From Actinomycetaceae bacterium zg-1166 (GTDB lineage: Bacteria; Actinomycetota; Actinomycetes; Actinomycetales; Actinomycetaceae): a stretch of 64,000 nucleotides of DNA. The notes under the pieces were generated by a model. The model made no database searches. It was not told the DNA's origin and saw nothing but the letters and a program-made list of their open reading frames with translations. The stretch covers positions 1,612,001-1,676,000 of the forward strand of contig CP064953.1 of NCBI GenBank assembly GCA_015679245.1. The letters run 5' to 3'. The position numbers and the translations under genes are program-made. Below are positions 1 through 8,028 of this stretch, one piece after another (position 1 is the stretch's first letter; every line of letters starts with the position of its first letter).

Positions 1-810
1 CCCATTCTCGATTTGAGAAAGCATGTCGATAGCACCTGGAAGACTTGCCATGAGTTCTCCCGCCCGTTCGCGTACCTCTTTCGTCAGGCGGATTTCGCGG
101 CAAGGAGGGGCGTAGACCTCGTTCACCTCGTGGAGGGAGCGCTGATCGGAGATTGCAAAGGCGCGAATCTCCTCTACCTCATCCCCAAAGAGCTCTATGC
201 GTCGAGGGTGAGATTCTGTGGGTGGGAAGATGTCGAGAATACCGCCACGTACAGCAAATTCACCACGACGTTCCACCATATCCACTCGCGAATAGGCCGC
301 ATCCACGAGCTGATTCTCTAACTCCTCAAGATCCACAGTATCTCCCACACGCACGCGCACGGGAGCAAGTTCTCCCAGACCTGCGACGATAGGTTGAAGG
401 AGTGCACGCACAGGGAGGATAAGCAATCTGAGGGGAGCAAATTCTTCAGGATGGGCAAGGCGGCGCTGGACGAGAAGCCGCCGAGCAACCGTATCTGAAC
501 GCGGAGAGAGACGCTCGTGTGGGAGAGTTTCCCAGGCTGGGAACACGGCTACGGATTCCTCGGGAAGGTAGGCGCGCAATGCGCCGGCAAGTTCCTCAGC
601 TCCACGCCCAGTGGCAGTTACAGCCACGTGGAAGGGAATCGTATGGCAGCTTTCCTTGTCGATATCGTCTCTGCCTCCTACGAGTATGGCAAGCACCGGC
701 GGAACACAACCGCGTGGCATCGGCAGATCACAAGTATTCTCGCGGCTCTCGCACGCCGCGGTGAGTGCTTCGTCAAGTCGAAGATAGGCAAGGAGCGGGC
801 GCAGATCCAT
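1..810 (-). CDS. mfd: Transcription-repair coupling factor Mfd, N-terminal 270 codons (runs off the window)
   Basis: Mfd displaces RNA polymerase stalled at DNA lesions and recruits UvrA. The reading frame stays open from ATG at 810 to the window edge. It shows the UvrB-homology part of the family: VFPAWETLPHERLSPRSDT in the N-terminal domain, then a stretch containing ERRGEFAVRGGILDIFPP and RIELFGDEVEEIR, which matches domain 1b/2 of Mfd. The RID and helicase domains lie outside the window. The start was chosen because GGAG sits 9-10 nt upstream and the gene begins 11 nt after the pth stop, so it is probably cotranscribed with pth. A pth-mfd order is common in Actinobacteria. Identity is firm; only the 5' end of the gene is seen. 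Confidence 0.93.
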   Translation of the reverse strand, partial: MDLRPLLAYLRLDEALTAACESRENTCDLPMPRGCVPPVLAILVGGRDDIDKESCHTIPFHVAVTATGRGAEELAGALRAYLPEESVAVFPAWETLPHERLSPRSDTVARRLLVQRRLAHPEEFAPLRLLILPVRALLQPIVAGLGELAPVRVRVGDTVDLEELENQLVDAAYSRVDMVERRGEFAVRGGILDIFPPTESHPRRIELFGDEVEEIRAFAISDQRSLHEVNEVYAPPCREIRLTKEVRERAGELMASLPGAIDMLSQIENG

Positions 811-821
811 CCTTAACTCTC

Positions 822-1397
822 CTATTTCGTGTGCAGGCGCATCTGTGCAGCTTCAAGGCCATGCTCGGCAATATCTTCGACGACGTCGGCACATTCAGTG
901 AGAAGAAGTGAGACATCGCCCTGTTCGGCTTTCGCGAAGGGACGTAGCACGAAGTTTGCTGGATCCTGAGAGCCAGGGGGGCGTCCAATCCCAAAGCGCA
1001 GCCGGATGTAATCTTTTGTTCCCAAGGCTCCCGAGATCGACTTGAGACCATTGTGGCCTCCTTCTCCCCCGCCGCGCTTGAGCTTGAGGGTGGAAAGTGG
1101 AAGATCCATATCGTCATGGATAACGATGAGATTCACAGGAGGAACGTCAAAGTAGGAAAGCAAGGCTGCAACCGGCCCACCCGAAGTGTTCATATACGAA
1201 TCGCAGGTGGCGATTATCGCGGGTATTCCGGGGGGTGAGCCCAGGCGCACAGAAGATGCGTGAGTGCGCGAGGCTTTATGCGCACGTAACGACGTACCGA
1301 TACGTCGAGCGATTTCGTCGATCACCATATGTCCGATGTTGTGCCGGGTGGATGCGTACTGCGCTCCCGGATTTCCAAGTCCGACGACGACGTACAT
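822..1397 (-). CDS. pth: Peptidyl-tRNA hydrolase
   Basis: Pth releases peptides from peptidyl-tRNAs that drop off ribosomes. The 191-aa product matches the bacterial Pth family in length and motifs: VVVGLGNPGAQYASTRHNIG at the start (with the catalytic His in RHNIG), an Asn in NTSGG, the HDDMDLP segment with the catalytic Asp, and RGGGEGGHNGLKS. The frame is open back to a GTG at 1412, but an AAAGG sequence lies 7 nt before the ATG at 1397 and the family begins just before VGLGNPG, so 1397 is preferred. It lies 11 nt upstream of mfd and downstream of rplY, with a strong hairpin (1484-1511) between, so part of its expression may depend on read-through or its own promoter. Confidence 0.95.
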   Translation of the reverse strand: MYVVVGLGNPGAQYASTRHNIGHMVIDEIARRIGTSLRAHKASRTHASSVRLGSPPGIPAIIATCDSYMNTSGGPVAALLSYFDVPPVNLIVIHDDMDLPLSTLKLKRGGGEGGHNGLKSISGALGTKDYIRLRFGIGRPPGSQDPANFVLRPFAKAEQGDVSLLLTECADVVEDIAEHGLEAAQMRLHTK

Positions 1398-1483
1398 GCT
1401 TGTACCTTTCACACCTTGCGTTCAGTGGCGGAAGATTGTCTACTCGAAGGAGCTTAATAGTCCAGCGTAGATACCGGGAAATA

Positions 1484-1511
1484 GGTGTGGCGCCCCTCGG
1501 GGCGCCACACC
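1484..1511. terminator. Strong hairpin between rplY and pth
   Basis: A perfect 13-bp inverted repeat (arms 1484-1496 and 1499-1511) with a minimal loop. It is rich in G and C and has no U-tract on either strand. It sits 21 nt after the rplY stop and upstream of pth, so it is probably a terminator or attenuator separating L25 from pth-mfd. Function is inferred from structure and position. Confidence 0.6.
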
Positions 1512-1531
1512 TTAAAGTACGCGCGTAAAAG

Positions 1532-2140
1532 TCACCCAGCAGCAGCTTCTGAAGCGGCCTCAGCGGCGGCGGCATCAGCGGCTTCGAGAGCAGTATCAAC
1601 CTCAGGAGCGGCAATCACCACAACGATCGTCTCTGGGTCCATTTCGCACTCTGCACCTTCGGGGAAGGCAATATTGGCCACGGTAATGTGGGCGCCTTCC
1701 TCACGGCCAGTGATATCCACAGCGATGGACTCAGGAATGTTAGTGGCAGTAACCTTGAGCATGAGGTGCTGCTGCTCAAGGGTGTGAATGGTGCCGGAAG
1801 CGGATTCGCCCACAACTTCCACGGGAACTTCGGCATCCACCTTTTCGCCCTGTGCCACACGGAGGAGATCTACGTGCTCAATGTTGCGCGAGAGTGGGTT
1901 GCGCTGGATTTCCTTGACAAGTGCGAGGTGCTCTTCGCCCTCAAGCGAGAGAGTGAGGAGAGCATTAGCTACGCCCTTGGTGGCGAGGAAGATATCGTGT
2001 TCATCGACCGAAAGGTGGATCGGATCGACACCGTGACCGTAAATAACAGCGGGGATGCGGCCATCACGGCGAAGCTGACGCGAGGCACCCTTACCGAAGG
2101 AGGTGCGGGCAAGGGCTTCGATCTTAACGGAGTTCGACAT
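1532..2140 (-). CDS. rplY: 50S ribosomal protein L25 / general stress protein Ctc
   Basis: L25 of the long, two-domain Ctc type binds 5S rRNA. The 202-aa product starts with the L25 fold (ARTSFGKGASRQLRRDGRIP, then AVIYGHGVDP) and continues into the TL5/Ctc C-terminal beta domain (about residues 95-185). It ends in a low-complexity Ala/Glu tail (about residues 183-202) that is typical of actinobacterial homologues. A ribosome-binding site (AAGGA) precedes the ATG. It lies between prs and pth on the same strand, a neighbourhood common in Actinobacteria. A 200-nt leader separates it from prs. Confidence 0.95.
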   Translation of the reverse strand: MSNSVKIEALARTSFGKGASRQLRRDGRIPAVIYGHGVDPIHLSVDEHDIFLATKGVANALLTLSLEGEEHLALVKEIQRNPLSRNIEHVDLLRVAQGEKVDAEVPVEVVGESASGTIHTLEQQHLMLKVTATNIPESIAVDITGREEGAHITVANIAFPEGAECEMDPETIVVVIAAPEVDTALEAADAAAAEAASEAAAG

Positions 2141-2340
2141 AGGGTACGTCCTTTCTGTTCTGGCACCTGGCCAAGAAGCCAGGTGGCGTTGGCCTCTGAA
2201 CCGCAGGGTGAGTACCCACCGCGTCGATAACGGAGCTTACGCTCCCTCGCCGAGGCAACCTAGAGATTCTAGCGCAGTCCCGTCTTCTCTAGCTACTGAA
2301 CGTGGCGAGAATCGCAGGTAAAACTCGTGAATTCCTGGCC

Positions 2341-3321
2341 TCAGATCGCGCCGTCGAAGAGCTCGGTGACCGAGCCATCCTCGAATACAGCGTCGATCGC
2401 TTTGGCAATAACGGGAGCAATCGGAAGTACGGTGAGTTGAGGGAACTGCTTCTGTGCTCCGATAGGAAGCGTATCGGTGACGATCACTTCACGCACCCCG
2501 GATTCTTGGAGGCGTGTCACCGCTGGATCAGAAAGCACACCATGCGTTGCTGCCACGATGACATCCTTCGCACCTGCTTCGAGAACCACACGCACAGCTC
2601 CACAAATCGTTCCCGCCGTATCGATGAGATCATCGACGATCACTGCGGTGCGCCCACACACATCTCCCACCACACGGTTGGCGGTAGCCTGGTTGGGGCG
2701 CGTAATGTCACGAGTTTTATGGACGAAGGCGAGCGGCACACCGCCAAGGCGATTGCCCCACCGTTCGGCTACCTTGATACGCCCTGCGTCTGGAGAGACG
2801 ACAACAGCGTTATCTGGTTCAACGATCGTACGCACGTAGTCTACGAGCGTGGGCATAGCCCAGAGGTGGTCTACAGGGCCATCGAAGAAACCTTGGGACT
2901 GCGAGGCGTGCAGATCCACACTCATAATGCGATTAGCTCCGGCTGTTTTGTACAGATCCGCAATAAGGCGTGCGGAGACTGGTTCGCGCCCCATATGCTT
3001 CTTATCTTGGCGTGCATAGGGGTAGTAGGGCGCGACGGCGGTAATCCGCTTAGCAGAGGCACGCTTGGCTGCGTCAATCATAATGAGCTGCTCCATGAAC
3101 CACTTATTAATTGGTGCAGGGTGAGCTTGGAGGATAAAAACATCGGCACCACGAATGGATTCGTCGAAACGCACGTAGATCTCTGAGCTGGCAAAATCGT
3201 AGGCTGTGACGGGAAGAAGCTCAATATTGAGTTCCTTGGCCACAGCCTGGGCGAGTTCGGGGTGGGCGCGACCGCTGAGCAGTACGAGCCTCTTATCGTT
3301 GGATACCTGCATTCCCGTCAT
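2341..3321 (-). CDS. prs: Ribose-phosphate pyrophosphokinase (PRPP synthetase)
   Basis: This cytoplasmic enzyme makes PRPP from ribose 5-phosphate and ATP for purine, pyrimidine, histidine and tryptophan synthesis. The 326-aa product has the class I layout: LLSGRAHPELA at the N-terminus, ATP-binding loop region with PYYPYARQDKKH near residue 105, SVDLHASQSQGFFDGPVDHL, a flexible loop with HKTRD, and the PRPP-binding loop VIVDDLIDTAGT near residue 230. The ATG at 3321 has GGGAG 7 nt upstream; a second ATG three codons inside is less well placed. It follows glmU by 12 nt, so glmU-prs are one transcription unit, as in many Gram-positives. Confidence 0.96.
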   Translation of the reverse strand: MTGMQVSNDKRLVLLSGRAHPELAQAVAKELNIELLPVTAYDFASSEIYVRFDESIRGADVFILQAHPAPINKWFMEQLIMIDAAKRASAKRITAVAPYYPYARQDKKHMGREPVSARLIADLYKTAGANRIMSVDLHASQSQGFFDGPVDHLWAMPTLVDYVRTIVEPDNAVVVSPDAGRIKVAERWGNRLGGVPLAFVHKTRDITRPNQATANRVVGDVCGRTAVIVDDLIDTAGTICGAVRVVLEAGAKDVIVAATHGVLSDPAVTRLQESGVREVIVTDTLPIGAQKQFPQLTVLPIAPVIAKAIDAVFEDGSVTELFDGAI

Positions 3322-3333
3322 TACTGCTCCCTG

Positions 3334-4383
3334 TCAAAGGTTGGCCGTTTCTTGGCCGCCGGCGCCCTTCGCCGGAAGAACTGAAAAAGGTGCGATCTCC
3401 TGACCCTCGGGGATCTCCACACCTGTGGCAACGACATGGCAGGCGCGAGCACCCTGCCCCACCACCGTATGCGTGAATTCTCCTGGGCCAACGACAGCGC
3501 CCTTACCGATCCTCGTATTCCCACGAAGATCGGTGCCCGGACGAATCTCGCAATCAGGATCGAGGCGCACTCCCACTTCGATTGACGTACGTGCCGGATC
3601 GATGATGCGCGCTCCGTGGCGCATCCAACGCTCAAGAAGGCGGCGATTCATTTGCGTGCGCAGAGCAGCAAGTTGGACGAGGTTGTTACATCCTTCGACG
3701 AGCCAGGAATCTTCCACTGCGTAGCCACTTACACCACGTCCCGTGGTATAGGCGTTACCCACAACGTCAGTGAGGTACATCTCGCCTTGGGCGTTAGAAG
3801 TGGAAACGCCTTCGAGCCCGGTGCGCAGCACGTGGAGATCGAAGGCGTATGTGGAGGTATTGATTTCACGGATCTGGCGCTCAGTTTCGTTCGCGTCACG
3901 GTGTTCGACGATGCGGCAGATCTGGCCGCGTTTGTCACGCACGATGCGCCCATAGCCCGTAGCATCCTCAACAAGGGCAGTGAGAACTGTGACACCCACT
4001 CCCTCATGGTGAGCGACAAGCTCGGCGAGAACCTCTGCGCCCAGGAGAGGCGTATCGCCAGCCATCACAAGAACTGTTCCCTCAAGATCGGCGGGAAGAG
4101 CTTGCAATCCGCACCACACAGCACGCCCGGTTCCTTTAATCTCATCCTGATCTGCAATGAGCACACCGGAGTCGCATTCACGGGCATGTGCTGCAACAGC
4201 CTCACGTTCGTGGCGTACAACAACGACAACATGTTCCGGGTTGAGACCTCGCGCTGCAGCGATCGCATGGCCGAGGAGGCTACGCCCACACATGGTATGG
4301 AGGACTTTTGGAAGGCGTGAACGCATACGCGTGCCCTGACCAGCAGCCAAGATAATGACCGCCGCCGGACGCATCGGACTCAC
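3334..4383 (-). CDS. glmU: UDP-GlcNAc pyrophosphorylase, GlmU lacking most of the acetyltransferase domain
   Basis: GlmU normally acetylates glucosamine 1-phosphate and then transfers UMP to make UDP-GlcNAc for peptidoglycan. The uridylyltransferase half is complete: VIILAAGQGTRMRSRLPKVLH, AGDTPLL, TGYGRIVRD, and EINTSTYAFD. The left-handed beta-helix that follows is cut short. Only a few hexapeptide-like turns remain (DLRGNTRIGKGAVVGPGEF, HVVATGVEIPEGQEIAPFSV) before the stop. The product is about 349 aa, against roughly 450-490 for full GlmU, and the acetyltransferase active-site segment with its catalytic His and the NYDG-type loop is absent. The stop lies only 12 nt before prs, so this is not a local frameshift. 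GTG at 4383 is preferred to 4407 because GAGGGG lies 6 nt upstream. Acetylation would have to come from another enzyme. Confidence 0.85.
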   Translation of the reverse strand: MSPMRPAAVIILAAGQGTRMRSRLPKVLHTMCGRSLLGHAIAAARGLNPEHVVVVVRHEREAVAAHARECDSGVLIADQDEIKGTGRAVWCGLQALPADLEGTVLVMAGDTPLLGAEVLAELVAHHEGVGVTVLTALVEDATGYGRIVRDKRGQICRIVEHRDANETERQIREINTSTYAFDLHVLRTGLEGVSTSNAQGEMYLTDVVGNAYTTGRGVSGYAVEDSWLVEGCNNLVQLAALRTQMNRRLLERWMRHGARIIDPARTSIEVGVRLDPDCEIRPGTDLRGNTRIGKGAVVGPGEFTHTVVGQGARACHVVATGVEIPEGQEIAPFSVLPAKGAGGQETANL

Positions 4384-4442
4384 GGCATACCCCTCTTCCC
4401 GTCGCACCGAATAGCGATTTTCTCAGCGACGCTGAGAACCGG

Positions 4443-4516
4443 TGGCTCCGCCTCCAGGACTCGAACCTGGACAAAAGGTTCCAAAGACCTCTGTGCTGCC
4501 ATTACACCAAGGCGGA
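4443..4516 (-). tRNA. tRNA-Gln (anticodon TTG)
   Basis: A complete cloverleaf can be folded: a 7-bp acceptor stem (4510-4516 with 4447-4453), anticodon loop CTTTGGA with TTG at positions 34-36, T-arm with GGTTCGAGTCC, and an encoded CCA (4443-4445). TTG reads CAA, so this is tRNA-Gln. It lies just upstream of glmU on the same strand. Confidence 0.95.
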
Positions 4517-4569
4517 ATTTCTGACCCGTCTCAGTCTACCTGCTAAGGCGGAACTGCCATAATGAAAAC

Positions 4570-5283
4570 ATGGGTGAAACTGAGCGCATTATTCACGAAG
4601 ATCATGCAAACAATGGGAGTGATGGCTCCTCAAGTGTGCCAACTTTCACACGTGAGAGTACTCCTCCACGACGCACACGAATGCCTCGGGCACAACGGCG
4701 CGAACAGCTCATCACCGTGGCACGCGAACTTTTTGGAGCACACGGCTACGACGCTGTCTCAATCGAAGAGATCGCCTCTGCTGCCAACGTTTCTAAACCA
4801 ATCGTCTACGAGCACTTTGGCGGAAAAGAGGGGATCTACCACGTCATCGTTGACCGTGAAGTAACTGCTCTCTCCCACATGCTCGGAGAGCACATGCGCC
4901 CTCGAATCCCACCACGCCACATGCTTGAAGGAATTGTGCTCTCTCTCCTCGACTACATCGAGGAGAGACCCAGCGGATTTCGACTTCTCTCCCACCAGTC
5001 CCCTTCTGCCGTAGGGGCTGGTACTTTCATCACTGTCATTGCCGATGTCGCCGAACGGGTAAGCGAACTTCTCGCCCCTCTCATGGAAGAACTTGGACTC
5101 GATCCAGCTAATGCGCCAATCTACGGGCAACTTTTGGCTGGAGCTATCGGGCAGATTGGCCAATGGTGGGTGGAAGATCCTGGCTTCGATAAACGGCAGG
5201 TAGCTGCCCACGTGACGAACCTACTCTGGCTTGGCCTTCGTGGGATGGAACGCGACCCTCTTCTTCACACACAAGAGGACTAA
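4570..5283 (+). CDS. TetR-family transcriptional regulator
   Basis: The 237-aa product has a ~35-residue acidic/Ser-rich leader, then a typical TetR DNA-binding domain: RAQRREQLITVARELFGAHG, the helix-turn-helix VSIEEIASAANVSKPIVYEH and FGGKEGIYHVIV. The C-terminal part (about residues 105-230) is a variable ligand and dimerisation domain with no recognisable ligand. It is 164 nt upstream of a codirectional ABC exporter pair, so it may control those genes; this is inferred from position only. No clear palindromic operator is seen in 5284-5446. The ATG is the first in frame, and the long leader means a downstream start cannot be excluded. Confidence 0.88.
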   Translation: MGETERIIHEDHANNGSDGSSSVPTFTRESTPPRRTRMPRAQRREQLITVARELFGAHGYDAVSIEEIASAANVSKPIVYEHFGGKEGIYHVIVDREVTALSHMLGEHMRPRIPPRHMLEGIVLSLLDYIEERPSGFRLLSHQSPSAVGAGTFITVIADVAERVSELLAPLMEELGLDPANAPIYGQLLAGAIGQIGQWWVEDPGFDKRQVAAHVTNLLWLGLRGMERDPLLHTQED

Positions 5284-5446
5284 CAAAAGTTCACCTTTCC
5301 TTTGCCCACCATTACTTTTCTTTCTTCTACCAGTGCTTTTGTCCACTAGTACTTTCGCGGATGGCGATTCCCTGCAACGGGAGATTCACTCGTACATGAA
5401 GAGATAAAGAGGTTAGGATGAACAGAGTTCAACAAGAAGGAACCCT

Positions 5447-6484
5447 ATGCTTCGCATCGATTCACTCAATAAGAGTTTTGGCCAACGTCGTGTCCTCACC
5501 AACCTCAGTTTCCACGTCAATCCCGGTGAAATATTCGGTTTCGTCGGTTCTAACGGAGCCGGAAAAACAACAACGATGCGCATCATGCTCGGTGTCATGA
5601 ACTCAGATTCAGGCTCGGTGACGTGGAACGCTACCCCACTGAGCTTCGCACAACGCCAAGATATTGGCTACATGCCCGAAGAACGCGGACTTTACCCAAA
5701 GATGACCGTCGGCAAGCAACTCACGTATCTCGCTCAGCTCCACGGTCTCTCAGCTACGCAAGCATCCGAGTCTGTCGCTCATTGGACTGAAGTCCTCGGT
5801 GTTGCCGGGCGACTAGGTGATTCAGTGCAGAAACTCTCCTTGGGTAACCAACAGCGTGTGCAACTCGCCGCTGCACTCGTTCACAACCCTTCAATCCTCG
5901 TCCTTGATGAACCCTTTTCAGGGCTTGACCCAGTGGCTGTGGATGTCATGAGTTCCGTTCTGACTGACAAAGCACGAGAGGGCACACTCATTATCTTTTC
6001 TTCCCACCAACTCGAACTTGTCGAGCGGCTGTGCGATCGCGTTGGGATCATTTCCCAAGGTTCGATAGTTGCTGAAGGCAGCGTTGACGAATTGCGCGCT
6101 GGGCACTCCCTCACCCTTGCAGCAGCAGTAGGGGCGAGCTTTGAGGAAATCTCTAGCGCTCTTTCGTCCTTCGACCTTACTGTCGAACGCGATCAGCTTG
6201 AGGGCACTGCCGAGGTTCCAACCGTACCTGGTGCCACCCGTGTACTCATCTCACGAGCTGAGCGTATAGACGATCAAGACATCTTGCGCACGCTCCTTTC
6301 CCTGGGGCAGGTTCGCGAGTTTGGTCCGCGCCGTGCACACCTCAGTGAGCTTTTTAAGGATGTTGTCGCTCCTTCGCCAGACAGCAGCGCAAATGAAAAA
6401 GCCCCGCATGGGCGCAGTACGAGAGGTCTCTTTGGCGGGTTTTCTTTCGGACGGTTGCTCCAAAGCAAGAATTCAGAAAAGTAG
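5447..6484 (+). CDS. ABC transporter ATP-binding protein (NatA/DrrA-like, ABC-2 type)
   Basis: This is the ATPase of an exporter with the adjacent permease. The 345-aa product carries Walker A (GSNGAGKTTT, about residue 37), signature LSLGNQQRVQLA (about residue 135), Walker B ILVLDEPFSGLDP, and H-loop SSHQLELVE. The C-terminal ~120 residues form an accessory domain like that of NatA/CcmA exporters, ending in a basic, low-complexity tail. It is 6 nt from the permease start, so the two are cotranslated. The start ATG has AGAAGGAA upstream. The substrate cannot be told; homologues export Na+, drugs or lipids. Confidence 0.92.
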   Translation: MLRIDSLNKSFGQRRVLTNLSFHVNPGEIFGFVGSNGAGKTTTMRIMLGVMNSDSGSVTWNATPLSFAQRQDIGYMPEERGLYPKMTVGKQLTYLAQLHGLSATQASESVAHWTEVLGVAGRLGDSVQKLSLGNQQRVQLAAALVHNPSILVLDEPFSGLDPVAVDVMSSVLTDKAREGTLIIFSSHQLELVERLCDRVGIISQGSIVAEGSVDELRAGHSLTLAAAVGASFEEISSALSSFDLTVERDQLEGTAEVPTVPGATRVLISRAERIDDQDILRTLLSLGQVREFGPRRAHLSELFKDVVAPSPDSSANEKAPHGRSTRGLFGGFSFGRLLQSKNSEK

Positions 6485-6490
6485 GTTGAC

Positions 6491-7669
6491 ATGCTCGCAA
6501 TTATTTTCAAGCGTGAATTCACAAATGTTCTTGGTGCGCGTTCAACAAAAATTACTACCACAATTATGGTAATTATTTTCCTTCTTGCTGGGCTCGTAGG
6601 TGGATATTTCCTCGATAAAGCCCAAGACTCATCTACTGAAGAGGCATCAAAACCAACTTTTGCCCTCACCGCACAGACCGAAGCTCTACGCCCCTACCTC
6701 ACCGCCCTCGGAGCGGAGGTGAAAAATGAGATGGTGAGAGATCCTGAGGCGACGGTGAAAGAGCACGAGGAATGGGTTGTTCTCGCTGGTGATCCAGACG
6801 TACCGACGATCCTCGCCAATAAGGACGCCGAAGCTCACGAAGATATCGCGATCCTCGCCGCAACCCAACGTTTGATCGACGAAACCGGTGCGCTCACTCC
6901 TGAACTCTCGCAGCGGCTTGAAGCCCTCCACCATGCCAAAGTCATGCGTGTTTCAACAAGCACGGTGAAAGAAACTCTTGGTTTCATCATGGCGAATACT
7001 AGCAACGCTCTCATTGTCTTCACAATTATGATGGGGATTACGCTTCTCATGCAGGGTGTTGTGGAAGAGAAATCCAGCCGGGTTGTGGAAATTCTCCTTG
7101 CGACAGTCAAACCACGCACACTTTTAACCGGAAAAATTCTCGGTATTGGATCTGCCGCACTAGTTATTTTCCTGTTGTATATTGCCGGAATTCTCGGAGG
7201 ATTGTACTTAGCAGGACTGCTCGATAATCTCGCACTTCTCGGAAAACTCGGCCTGTGGGCATTTCTACCGACGATGCTCATGTGGGTAGTTCTTGGATAT
7301 TTCACCACTGCAGCAATTGCAGGAGGTATCGCCTCAACTGTTTCGCGTCAGGAGGATCTAGGTTCAGCTCAGGCTCCGCTCATCTTCTTGCAGATGATTC
7401 CGATGTACCTTGGACTTTTCCTCGTACCCAACCTTCCCGATGCCCCTGTGACGAAGATCCTTTCCTTCATTCCTTTCTTCTCTCCCTATGTGATGACGAC
7501 ACGCACCGCCTTCGGTGGTGTGCCATTGTGGGAGCAGGGAGTTTCGGTGGCGATCACGGTTGTGGCGATTGTGGGTCTTGCCGCGCTTGCCGGAAAGATT
7601 TACGAGAGATCGATACTCCATACAGGGGAGCGCCTCAAACTTCGTACAGCGCTGACGAAGGCGGCATAG
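6491..7669 (+). CDS. ABC-2 type permease (NatB-like)
   Basis: Membrane partner of the preceding ATPase. The 392-aa product has one N-terminal transmembrane helix (about residues 18-38), a ~130-residue extracytoplasmic domain, and a cluster of about five helices from residue 170 onward. The stretch VVEEKSSRVVEILLATVKPR at the second helix is the hallmark of NatB/YhaP-type ABC-2 permeases. It ends with a conserved FSPYVMTTRTAFGGVPLWEQ segment and a final helix. Start context is modest (TAGGTTGAC before the ATG). Terminator-like hairpin at 7774-7811 follows. Confidence 0.9.
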   Translation: MLAIIFKREFTNVLGARSTKITTTIMVIIFLLAGLVGGYFLDKAQDSSTEEASKPTFALTAQTEALRPYLTALGAEVKNEMVRDPEATVKEHEEWVVLAGDPDVPTILANKDAEAHEDIAILAATQRLIDETGALTPELSQRLEALHHAKVMRVSTSTVKETLGFIMANTSNALIVFTIMMGITLLMQGVVEEKSSRVVEILLATVKPRTLLTGKILGIGSAALVIFLLYIAGILGGLYLAGLLDNLALLGKLGLWAFLPTMLMWVVLGYFTTAAIAGGIASTVSRQEDLGSAQAPLIFLQMIPMYLGLFLVPNLPDAPVTKILSFIPFFSPYVMTTRTAFGGVPLWEQGVSVAITVVAIVGLAALAGKIYERSILHTGERLKLRTALTKAA

Positions 7670-7773
7670 AGAAGCGCACGCAGATAGCATCACGTTCGGT
7701 ATCACGGGAGAAGCGCAAGCCGCAGATGGTACATAAGGTGCGTCACTTCCTCACCGTATCGCGAAAATCATCC

Positions 7774-7811
7774 GGGGGTTGCCTCTGTACTTTAACACAG
7801 AGGCAACCCCC
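7774..7811. terminator. Long hairpin terminator between ABC permease and peptidase gene
   Basis: A perfect 15-bp stem (7774-7788 with 7797-7811) and an 8-nt loop. It lies between the plus-strand ABC operon and the convergent minus-strand peptidase gene, so it may serve both. The rest of the 7670-8028 gap holds a spaced inverted repeat at 7833-7859 and no convincing gene. Confidence 0.7.
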
Positions 7812-7832
7812 ATCTTATCGTCTACTAAAGTT

Positions 7833-7859
7833 TTGTCACAGTTAGATTTACAGTGACAA
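7833..7859. repeat. Short spaced inverted repeat (TTGTCAC-N13-GTGACAA)
   Basis: Exact 7-bp arms, TTGTCAC at 7833-7839 and GTGACAA at 7853-7859, separated by 13 nt. It could be a weak second hairpin or a protein-binding site; the surrounding sequence is AT-rich. No gene starts nearby on the plus strand that I would defend, so its role is unknown. Confidence 0.4.
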
Positions 7860-8028
7860 TGAGGGATTATATAAGACATAGTATCAAGCGAAATTTTCAA
7901 TTTCGAGGGCTACGTGGTGGCGAAAATATGCCGAAAGTGGAGAGGAGTGAACCTTGCAAGCTAGCGCAGCAAGAAAACCCTCTCGTCGTGCGCCGCACGG
8001 AAGTCTTTACGGACGGACGTACAGAAAT

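Noticed and set aside
2302-3186. A 294-codon plus-strand open frame opposite prs
   Set aside because: It is the antisense shadow of prs, whose motifs and ribosome-binding site are clear; the translation has no family features.
3322-3333. Frameshift as the cause of the short glmU
   Set aside because: Only 12 nt separate the glmU stop from prs, so the missing acetyltransferase sequence is not present in any frame.
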